38,500 bases of DNA, from the NCBI GenBank assembly GCA_903909555.1, contig CAIVWG010000118.1, forward strand, positions 1 through 38,500, written 5' to 3'. The notes beneath the pieces are model-generated. The model ran no database searches and was not told where the DNA came from. It saw nothing but the letters and a program-made list of their open reading frames with translations. The position numbers were made by a program, and so were the translations under genes. This document shows positions 32,158 through 38,500 of the stretch, in pieces; within the stretch, counting starts at the first letter, position 1; each line of letters begins with the position of its first letter. The stretch comes from an uncultured bacterium (GTDB taxonomy: Bacteria; Actinomycetota; Actinomycetes; S36-B12).

Positions 32158-32697
32158 ATGCTCGGATCCGTCGCCCACGGGCGCAGGGCACCCCGTGCCC
32201 TGGTCGTTGCTCTCGCGGCCCTCGTCGCCGCGGCCGGTGCGGCCAGCCTCCTCACGGCCCCGGCCGTGGCCGCGCCCGCCGCCAAGCTCAAGTCGGCCTG
32301 TCACTGGGTCGAGGGCGACGTCGACAACACCTTCACCTGCGGTCCGCTGTCGAGCCAGCTCCCGACGCTGTCCATCTCCCAGTGCTGGAAGTACCCGCCC
32401 GCGGAGGGGACCTACATACGCCGCAAGGGGGCGTCGGGCTGGAAGGCCGCTGACGTGGGCTACCGGGTGCGCGAGCTCAAGGGCTGCGCGAAGCCCTACC
32501 CCTGGAAGACCGTCATCACCATCCCCGCGGAGACGATGAACTCGTTCGCGCCGCTCGCCGTGGCGCGCTACCGCCTGACCATGCCGGCGAGCAAGGGCAC
32601 GTACGACGGCAAGCCGTACTCCTACGGCAAGACCGAGATCACCTGGGGAGTCTGCGTGGTCCTCGAGGGCACCACGGAGCCGTGCGAGACGCGCTGA
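32158..32697 (+). CDS. Secreted six-cysteine protein of unknown function
   Basis: I do not recognise this 179-residue protein. It begins with a Sec signal peptide: RR-containing basic start, hydrophobic core ALVVALAALVAAAGAASLL, and probable cleavage after AVA near residue 38. The mature part has six cysteines, which could form three disulfides, and many aromatic and basic residues. There is no lipobox or anchor. GGGAGG lies 5 nt before the ATG and only 2 nt behind the tRNA 3' end, so the gene is probably co-transcribed with tRNA-Ala. It converges on the mannosyltransferase gene with a 7-bp gap. Confidence 0.8.
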   Translation: MLGSVAHGRRAPRALVVALAALVAAAGAASLLTAPAVAAPAAKLKSACHWVEGDVDNTFTCGPLSSQLPTLSISQCWKYPPAEGTYIRRKGASGWKAADVGYRVRELKGCAKPYPWKTVITIPAETMNSFAPLAVARYRLTMPASKGTYDGKPYSYGKTEITWGVCVVLEGTTEPCETR

Positions 32698-32704
32698 GCC
32701 CGCG

Positions 32705-34327
32705 TCACACCCAGGTCGGCATCCACATGCGCAGCCGCCACATGTCGTAGGGGATCTGCTCGGCGGTCCATACCGGGTAGAACCACCAGGCGGCGATGAC
32801 CGCGAGGAGCACGATCCCCCCGGCGCCGATGGATCCCCATCTCCGGCGTTCCGGCGGCGCAGTCGCGGGGCCGAGGATGCTGCCGATGGTGAGCGTGAGC
32901 GCCATGATGGTGAACGGCACGAAGACCACCGAGTAGAACGTGAAGATCGTGCGATCCAGGTAGAGCATCCAGGGCAGCCAGCCTGCGGCGAGCCCGACGA
33001 GCACGGCTCCCGAGCGCCAGTCGCGCCGTGCCGCCCAGCGCCACAGCTGGTAGAGAACGGCGCCCACGCCGATCCACCAGATCACCGGATTGCCGACGGC
33101 GGCGACGGCGGAGGCGCACGTGGTGGCATCGCACCCGTTCACCCCCAGGTCCACGCTGTTCCAGTAGAAGGACGTGGGCCGCGTCTGGAAGAGCCAGCTC
33201 AGGGGGCTGGACTCGTAGGAGTGATCGGACTCCAGGCCGACGTGGAAGTTCCACGCCTCGGCGTGGTAGTGCCACAGGGACCTGAGCGCCGCGGGGATGG
33301 GGGAGTCGGGCTGGCTGTCCGCCCAGTCGCGACCCCAGCCCCCCGTGGTGAGCAGCCACCCCGACCACGTGACGACGTACGCGACGACGGCGCTGCCGAC
33401 CATGGCGACGAAGGCGACGGGCGCGCTGCGGAGGAGGGTCGTGGTCCAGGGTCGGGTGACGCCGAGCGAGCGGCGCAGGCCCACGTCCCACACGACGGTC
33501 ATGAGCCCGAAGGCCGCGAGGTACCACAGGCCGGACCACTTGACGGCGCACGCCAGCCCGAGGGCCAGGCCGGCGGCCCAGCGCAGTGGGCGCGGGCCGA
33601 GCGCCGGACCCCACTCGCTCGGAGCGAGGGGGATGCGTTGCGCGAAGCGACGCCGGACGAGGTCTCGGTCCCAGATGAGGAAGCCGAAGGCCGCGAGCAC
33701 CATGAACGACAGCACCATGTCGAGGACCGCCGTGCGGCTCATGACGAGGTGAATCCCGTCGATGGCGAGCAGCAGCCCCGCGACGATGCCGAGGAGGTTG
33801 GATCGGGTGAGCCGGCGCACGATCCGCGCGATCATGAGCACGGCGAGGGTGCCGAGGACGGCCACGGAGAATCGCCATCCGAACGGCGTCACCCCGAAGA
33901 GCCACTCCCCGCCCGCGATGACCCACTTGCCGAAGGGCGGATGGACGACGAAGGAGGCGTCGGGGCCGAAGACGTCGATCGTGCGCCAGTTGCCGTCCGA
34001 GGCCAGGATCAGGTCGTTGGCGTCCTCCACGAACTGCTGCTCGTAGCCGAAGCGGAGCAGGGCCAGGGCGTCCTTCGCGTAGTACACCTCGTCGAAGGCG
34101 AAGGCGTTGGGCCGGCCCAGCTCGGTGAATCGCAGGATCCCGCCGAACGCCGCCACCGCGAGGGGGCCGGCCCACCCGCGCCAGCCGCCGACGGGCATGG
34201 GGGGGTAGAGGGCCGCGGCCATGGCCGCGGGGGACGCCGCCGGGGATGCGTCGGGGACGGCCTCGTCGGGGTCAGCCGAGCCCTCCCGCGCGGCGGCCTC
34301 GGTCGGGTCTGCCGTCGACGCCGCCAT
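32705..34327 (-). CDS. Protein O-mannosyltransferase (PMT, GT39 family)
   Basis: The 540-residue membrane enzyme moves mannose from polyprenyl-phosphate-mannose to Ser/Thr of secreted proteins as they cross the membrane. After a Pro/Ala/Asp-rich N-terminus comes the first helix, then FAFDEVYYAKDALALLRFG in the first outer loop. The catalytic acidic pair there is D79/E80. About ten further helices follow. The place next to rsmI in opposite orientation matches the mycobacterial Pmt locus. A TACGAT box ends 6 nt before the ATG. Confidence 0.93.
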   Translation of the reverse strand: MAASTADPTEAAAREGSADPDEAVPDASPAASPAAMAAALYPPMPVGGWRGWAGPLAVAAFGGILRFTELGRPNAFAFDEVYYAKDALALLRFGYEQQFVEDANDLILASDGNWRTIDVFGPDASFVVHPPFGKWVIAGGEWLFGVTPFGWRFSVAVLGTLAVLMIARIVRRLTRSNLLGIVAGLLLAIDGIHLVMSRTAVLDMVLSFMVLAAFGFLIWDRDLVRRRFAQRIPLAPSEWGPALGPRPLRWAAGLALGLACAVKWSGLWYLAAFGLMTVVWDVGLRRSLGVTRPWTTTLLRSAPVAFVAMVGSAVVAYVVTWSGWLLTTGGWGRDWADSQPDSPIPAALRSLWHYHAEAWNFHVGLESDHSYESSPLSWLFQTRPTSFYWNSVDLGVNGCDATTCASAVAAVGNPVIWWIGVGAVLYQLWRWAARRDWRSGAVLVGLAAGWLPWMLYLDRTIFTFYSVVFVPFTIMALTLTIGSILGPATAPPERRRWGSIGAGGIVLLAVIAAWWFYPVWTAEQIPYDMWRLRMWMPTWV

Positions 34328-34365
34328 GCCGACATCGTAGGGCGCGGCCCTGCGAGGATGGGCCG
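34328..34365. promoter_or_regulatory. Compact divergent leaderless promoter region of pmt and rsmI
   Basis: This 38-bp region holds TACGAT (34339–34334, minus), ending 6 nt before the mannosyltransferase ATG, and GAGGAT (34354–34359, plus), ending 6 nt before the rsmI ATG. The second has an atypical first base. No ribosome binding sites are seen. Confidence 0.45.
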
Positions 34366-35235
34366 ATGACCGGTCCCGGCCGGGTTATCCTCGCGGCCAC
34401 GCCGCTGGGCAATCCCGCGGATGCCTCCCCCCGTCTCGCCTCGGCGATGGAGACCGCGGACGTGATCGCGGCCGAGGACACCCGCCGGCTCCGCCGCCTC
34501 GCCCGCGACCTCGGTGCCACCCCGCGTGGCCGGGTCCTGTCGCTGCACGACTCCATCGAGGGGCGCCGCGCCACCCAGCTCATCGCGGACGTCCGTGCGG
34601 GGTCGGACGTGCTCGTCGTGACCGACGCCGGCATGCCCGGCGTCAGCGACCCGGGCTATCGCATCGTGCGTGCGGCTATCGACGCCGGCATTCCCGTCAC
34701 CGTCCTCCCGGGCCCGAGCGCGGTCCTCGCGGCGCTCGTCGTGTCCGGGCTCCCGGTCGATCGCTTCTGCTTCGAGGGCTTCCTCCCGCGCCGGCCCGGG
34801 GAGCGCCGCCGGCGACTCGAGGAGCTGGCGCGGGAACCGCGCACCATGGTGTTCTTCGAGGCCCCGCATCGCCTGTCGGCGGCCCTGGCGGACATGGCGG
34901 TGGCGTTCGGGGGATCGCGCCCGGCGGCACTGTGCCGGGAGCTCACTAAGACCTACGAGGAGATCCGCAGGGGAAGCCTCGAGGAGTTGTGCGCCGGGGC
35001 CGAGGGCGTGCGGGGGGAGATCACGCTCGTCGTCGGCGGGGCCCCCGCTGTGGCCGACGCGGGAACTCCCGCGGAATGGGCGCGCCACGTGGCCTTCCGG
35101 GTGGCTGCAGGGGAGGATCGGCGCTCGGCGATCTCCGGCGTGGCCGAGGATCACGGAGTCCCGCGTCGCGCGGTGTACGACGCCGTGGTGAGGTCCAAGC
35201 ATGCGGACGGCGATCGTCCGCGCGAGCGAAAGTAG
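34366..35235 (+). CDS. rsmI: 16S rRNA (cytidine-1402-2'-O)-methyltransferase RsmI
   Basis: RsmI methylates the ribose of C1402 in 16S rRNA using SAM. The 289-residue protein has the tetrapyrrole-methylase fold with ILAATPLGNPADASPR near residue 8, AAEDTRRLRRL, VVTDAGMPGVSDPGYR, VLPGPSAVLAALVVSGLP and TMVFFEAPHRL. All are standard, and the length is normal. Its TAG stop is also the first half of the metG -10 box. Confidence 0.95.
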   Translation: MTGPGRVILAATPLGNPADASPRLASAMETADVIAAEDTRRLRRLARDLGATPRGRVLSLHDSIEGRRATQLIADVRAGSDVLVVTDAGMPGVSDPGYRIVRAAIDAGIPVTVLPGPSAVLAALVVSGLPVDRFCFEGFLPRRPGERRRRLEELAREPRTMVFFEAPHRLSAALADMAVAFGGSRPAALCRELTKTYEEIRRGSLEELCAGAEGVRGEITLVVGGAPAVADAGTPAEWARHVAFRVAAGEDRRSAISGVAEDHGVPRRAVYDAVVRSKHADGDRPRERK

Positions 35236-35238
35236 GAT
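35233..35238 (+). promoter_or_regulatory. -10 box of leaderless metG promoter, overlapping the rsmI stop
   Basis: TAGGAT ends 8 nt before the metG ATG. Its TAG is the rsmI stop codon. Confidence 0.5.
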
Positions 35239-35246
35239 CGACCCCC

Positions 35247-36830
35247 ATGGCCGACTTCTACGTCACGACGCCGATCTACTACGTCAACGACGCCCCCCAT
35301 ATCGGCCACGCGTACACGACGACGGCCGGGGACGTCCTCACGCGCTGGCATCGGCAGCGCGGGGAGTCGGTGTGGTACCTCACCGGCGTCGACGAGCACG
35401 GGACCAAGGTGCAGCGGGCGGCGGAGGCCGGCGGCGTGGCTCCCCAGGAGTGGGTGGATCGGCTCGTCACCGAGTCCTGGAGGCCGGTGCTCGGCACCAT
35501 CGACGCCGCCAACGACGACTTCATCAGGACCACTGAGCCGCGGCATCAGGAGCGCGTGCAGCGGTTCTGGGAGGTCGTGCGGGACAACGGGTACGTCTAC
35601 GAGGCCGACTACGAGGGCCCGTACTGCGTCGGCTGCGAGGAGTTCAAGCTCCCCGGCGACCTCGTCGAGGCCGAGGGCGGCGGCCCTCCGCTGTGCCCGG
35701 TGCACGGCCGCCCGGTCGAGATGCTGCGCGAGAAGAACTGGTTCTTCCGCCTGTCCGCGTTCACCGACGCCCTCATCGAGCACTACGAGCGCCACCCGGA
35801 GGCCGTGCAGCCGGCCAGCGCCTACAACGAGGTCATGAGCTTCCTGCGCGGGGGCCTCGTCGACATCTCGATGTCCCGCTCGAGCGTGGCGTGGGGGATC
35901 GGCCTGCCCTGGGACGAGCAGCAGGTGGTCTACGTCTGGTTCGACGCCCTGCTCAACTACATCACCGCCATCGGCTACGGCGCAGACCCCGGCTCCGAGG
36001 AGGCACGGTTCTTCGCTGACACCTGGCCCGCCGACGTCCAGCTGGTCGGCAAGGACATCCTGCGCTTCCATGCCGTGTACTGGCCGGCCATGCTCATGGC
36101 GGCGGGCCTGCCGGTGCCCCGCTGCGTGTTCGCCCACGGATGGCTTCTCGTGGGCGGGGAGAAGATGAGCAAGACGCGGCTCACCGGCATCGCCCCCGAG
36201 CAGATCACCGATCACTTCGGCTCCGACGCCTTCCGCTACTACTTCATGCGCGCGATCCAGTTCGGCCAGGACGGGTCGTTCTCGTGGGAGGACATGTCCG
36301 CGCGCTACACCGCGGAGCTCGCCAACGGCCTGGGCAACCTCGCATCGCGCGCCACCGCCATGGTGCAGCGCTACCGGGACGGGCGCCTCCCGGCGCCGGG
36401 ATCACCGACCGACGACGAGCGCGCTCTCCAGGACCTTCTCGCCGAGGTGGCGCGCGCGGCCGATGACGCGGTCGAGCGGCTGGACTTCGCGGGAGCGATC
36501 GCGCACGTGCGTCGCTTCATCGATGCCGTCAACCTCTACGTCACCGAGCGCGAGCCGTGGGTGCTGGCGAAGGATCCCGGGGAGGCGCAGCGGCTCGACA
36601 CCGTCCTCTACACCGTCTGCGAGGCGCTGCGTGCCGTTGCCGTCTTGTACAACCCCGTGATGCCGCGCGCCATGACGTCGATGTGGGGGCAGATCGGCGC
36701 CGAGGCGACTCTCGGTCCGATCGGCGAGCAGCGTCTCGGGGACGTCGCGCGCTGGGGGCAGCTCCCGCCCGGGACGACGGTCTCGAAGGGCGCGATCCTG
36801 TTCCCCCGGCTCGAGGAGCCCGCCGAGTGA
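35247..36830 (+). CDS. metG: Methionyl-tRNA synthetase
   Basis: MetG charges tRNA-Met. The 527-residue protein has the class I signatures HIGH (residues 18–21) and KMSKTR (306–311). A single zinc knuckle in the connective domain has C127 and C130, then C150 and H153. VWFDALLNYITAIGY and the anticodon-binding helical domain with RxxNLYVTEREPWVLAK-like residues are present. No C-terminal tRNA-binding extension is present, as usual in actinobacteria. The start is placed by the leaderless promoter. tatD overlaps its stop (GTGA). Confidence 0.97.
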   Translation: MADFYVTTPIYYVNDAPHIGHAYTTTAGDVLTRWHRQRGESVWYLTGVDEHGTKVQRAAEAGGVAPQEWVDRLVTESWRPVLGTIDAANDDFIRTTEPRHQERVQRFWEVVRDNGYVYEADYEGPYCVGCEEFKLPGDLVEAEGGGPPLCPVHGRPVEMLREKNWFFRLSAFTDALIEHYERHPEAVQPASAYNEVMSFLRGGLVDISMSRSSVAWGIGLPWDEQQVVYVWFDALLNYITAIGYGADPGSEEARFFADTWPADVQLVGKDILRFHAVYWPAMLMAAGLPVPRCVFAHGWLLVGGEKMSKTRLTGIAPEQITDHFGSDAFRYYFMRAIQFGQDGSFSWEDMSARYTAELANGLGNLASRATAMVQRYRDGRLPAPGSPTDDERALQDLLAEVARAADDAVERLDFAGAIAHVRRFIDAVNLYVTEREPWVLAKDPGEAQRLDTVLYTVCEALRAVAVLYNPVMPRAMTSMWGQIGAEATLGPIGEQRLGDVARWGQLPPGTTVSKGAILFPRLEEPAE

Positions 36831-37672
36831 GGGAGCGCCCGCCGATCGCCGATCCGCTGCCGCGCCCCGTCGTCGACACGCACTGCCACCTCGACGTCGT
36901 GGATCGCCAGCTGGGCGACGGACCCGGACCCGACGACGCCCTCGCCCTCGCGCGGGACGCGGGTATCACCCGGGTGGTCCAGGTGGGATGCGACGTCGCC
37001 TCGTCGGCGTGGGCGGCGGACTTCGCCGGTCCCCGCGACGACGTGGTCGCCGCCGTGGCCCTGCACCCCAACGACGTCCCGCGCATCGTCGAGCGCGAGG
37101 GCCACGCGGGCCTGGAGGCGGCGTTCGACGCCATCGAAGCACTGGCGGTGCGGCCCCGCGTGCGCGCGGTGGGGGAGACCGGCTTGGACTACTACCGCAC
37201 GCGCGACGAGGATGCCCGGGCACTCCAGCACGATTCCTTCCGGAGGCACATCGACATCGCGAAGAGGCATGACCGCACGCTGGTCATCCATGATCGCGAT
37301 GCCCATGCCGACATCCTGCGCATCCTCGACGAGGAGGGCGCACCCGATCGTGTCGTCTTCCACTGCTTCTCGGGCGATGCCGTGATGGCACGGCACTGTG
37401 CCGACCGGGGCTGGCTGTGCTCCTTCGCGGGAGTCGTGACCTACAAGAGCGCCGAGGGCCTCCGCGAGGCGCTGGTCGCGCTGCCGCGCGAGGCGCTCCT
37501 CGTCGAGACTGACGCCCCGTACCTCACCCCCGTGCCGCACCGTGGCGCGGTCAACGCCTCCTACCTCATCCCCCACACCGTCCGGGCCATGGCGGACGTC
37601 CGCGCACAGCCCCTCGACCAGCTGTGCGACGACCTGTGGTCCAACTCCGAGCGCGCCTTCGGGCCCCTGTAG
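36827..37672 (+). CDS. TatD-family metal-dependent deoxyribonuclease
   Basis: The 281-residue protein is a TatD/YcfH-type TIM-barrel hydrolase. Metal ligands are in place: H19 and H21 in VDTHCHLD, E117 in GETGLDYY, His in VIHDRDAH and FHCFSG, and D229 in [10 protein letters not shown]. Relatives are 3'-5' DNA exonucleases that help repair and DNA turnover. The GTG start overlaps metG, and rsmA follows after 5 bp. In many actinobacteria a resuscitation-promoting-factor gene lies between tatD and rsmA; it is absent here. Confidence 0.93.
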   Translation: MRERPPIADPLPRPVVDTHCHLDVVDRQLGDGPGPDDALALARDAGITRVVQVGCDVASSAWAADFAGPRDDVVAAVALHPNDVPRIVEREGHAGLEAAFDAIEALAVRPRVRAVGETGLDYYRTRDEDARALQHDSFRRHIDIAKRHDRTLVIHDRDAHADILRILDEEGAPDRVVFHCFSGDAVMARHCADRGWLCSFAGVVTYKSAEGLREALVALPREALLVETDAPYLTPVPHRGAVNASYLIPHTVRAMADVRAQPLDQLCDDLWSNSERAFGPL

Positions 37673-37677
37673 GCGCG

Positions 37678-38500
37678 ATGGCGGAGGGTTTCCTCGGCGC
37701 CGCCGAAGCGCGTGCCATCGCCGAGCAGCGCGGCATCCGGCCCGCGAAGCAGTGGGGCCAGAACTTCGTGATCGATGCCAACACCGTGCGCCGGATCGTG
37801 CGCCTCGCCCGGGTGACCCCCGGGGATGTCGTGCTCGAGGTGGGCCCGGGACTCGGGAGCCTCACCCTCGGGCTCCTCGCGGCCGGTGCGGAGGTCGTCG
37901 CCGTGGAGATCGACCCGGTCCTCGCCGAGGCTCTCCCCGCCACCGTCGCCGAGCTCCGGCCGCAGGACTCCGCGCGCCTCACGGTCATCGCGGACGACGC
38001 CATGCGGGTGGTGTCGCTGCCGAAGGCGCCGACCTGCCTCGTCGCGAACCTTCCGTACAACGTGGCGGTGCCCATCGTCCTGCACCTGCTGGCGACCTTC
38101 CCGGGCCTCGAGCGGGGCCTGGTGATGGTGCAGGCGGAGGTCGCCGACAGGCTCGTCGCGGCGCCGGGATCGCGGATCTACGGGGTGCCCTCGGTCAAGC
38201 TCGCCTGGTTCGCGCGGGGCGAGCGTGCCGGGGCGGTCCCCGCATCGGTGTTCTGGCCGGTCCCCCGGGTGGAGTCCCAGCTGGTGTCCTTCGAGCGCCG
38301 ACCGCCGCCCGAGTCGTCGGCGTCGCGCGAGGAGGTGTTCGCCTGCGTCGATGCCGCCTTCGGGCAGCGCCGCAAGACCCTGAGGTCGGCGCTGTCCGCG
38401 TGGGCCGGCTCCCCACCCGCCGCGGAGAGCGCCCTGCGTGCCGCGGGCGTAGACCCCTCGGCCCGAGGGGAGTCCCTCACGGTGGAGGACTTCGCCCGTA
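37678..38500 (+). CDS. rsmA: 16S rRNA dimethyladenosine transferase RsmA (KsgA), 3' end cut off by the window
   Basis: RsmA dimethylates A1518 and A1519 of 16S rRNA late in small-subunit assembly. The 274 codons present include the N-terminal [21 protein letters not shown] motif [11 protein letters not shown] (E54), [13 protein letters not shown], the catalytic NLPYN (N124–N128), and [14 protein letters not shown] near residue 195. The C-terminal helical domain ([13 protein letters not shown]) is nearly complete, so only a few residues to a few tens are missing. The ATG lies 5 bp after the tatD stop. Confidence 0.96.
   Translation, partial: MAEGFLGAAEARAIAEQRGIRPAKQWGQNFVIDANTVRRIVRLARVTPGDVVLEVGPGLGSLTLGLLAAGAEVVAVEIDPVLAEALPATVAELRPQDSARLTVIADDAMRVVSLPKAPTCLVANLPYNVAVPIVLHLLATFPGLERGLVMVQAEVADRLVAAPGSRIYGVPSVKLAWFARGERAGAVPASVFWPVPRVESQLVSFERRPPPESSASREEVFACVDAAFGQRRKTLRSALSAWAGSPPAAESALRAAGVDPSARGESLTVEDFAR

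Noticed and set aside
1-38500. Mobile elements, integrase/attachment sites or CRISPR arrays
   Set aside because: No transposase, integrase or phage gene was recognised. The only obvious tandem repeat is the coding repeat at 24526–24600, which has no spacers. The tRNA is intact and without a neighbouring integrase.

Overview
The window is from a high-G+C actinobacterium (class Actinomycetia). I cannot place the genus from sequence alone. The evidence is strongly G/C-biased third codon positions, many GTG starts, leaderless promoters, and gene orders typical of that class: mscL–SAF–fmdB–(ABC, crcB)–5-FCL–galU–glp/moeA–moaC–rimJ–glpR, and pmt–rsmI–metG–tatD–rsmA. No mobile element, CRISPR array or rRNA is visible. 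There is one tRNA, tRNA-Ala(CGC). No gene-free stretch exceeds about 160 bases.

Left part (1–10404). A truncated ahcY on the minus strand is divergent from a plus-strand run of comF-like, LuxR-type regulator, secA and a sulfotransferase-like gene. Next come three minus-strand genes: a small membrane protein, an uncharacterised actinobacterial protein and a Rossmann-fold reductase. A class III aminotransferase is divergent from the last of these across only 23 bp.

Middle part (10522–23231): a molybdenum hydroxylase island. The first operon, on the plus strand, encodes a FAD subunit, a 909-residue protein that fuses the [2Fe-2S] and molybdopterin modules, a 353-residue protein I do not recognise, and an alpha/beta hydrolase. 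A two-component pair (NarL/LuxR-type regulator and an eight-helix histidine kinase) and a membrane protein with monooxygenase-like domains follow. A second, conventional three-subunit molybdenum hydroxylase (FAD, Fe-S, Mo) lies on the opposite strand. The cofactor genes glp/moeA and moaC lie about 6 kb further on. Substrates cannot be read from the sequence. The unrecognised protein at 14110–15171 is the best candidate for something undescribed.

Right part (23343–38500). This is mostly conserved housekeeping: the MscL channel, a SAF-domain protein, an FmdB zinc ribbon with a Ser/Gly repeat tail, an ABC exporter, a paired fluoride channel, folate and UDP-glucose enzymes, molybdenum cofactor genes, a GNAT acetyltransferase and a probable GlpR membrane receptor. 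tRNA-Ala follows, with a secreted six-cysteine protein placed 13 nt behind it. Last come protein mannosyltransferase, rsmI, metG, tatD and a truncated rsmA.

A recurring feature is a -10-like hexamer ending 6–9 nt before the start codon, with no Shine-Dalgarno sequence. This points to widespread leaderless transcription, including three very short divergent promoter regions.
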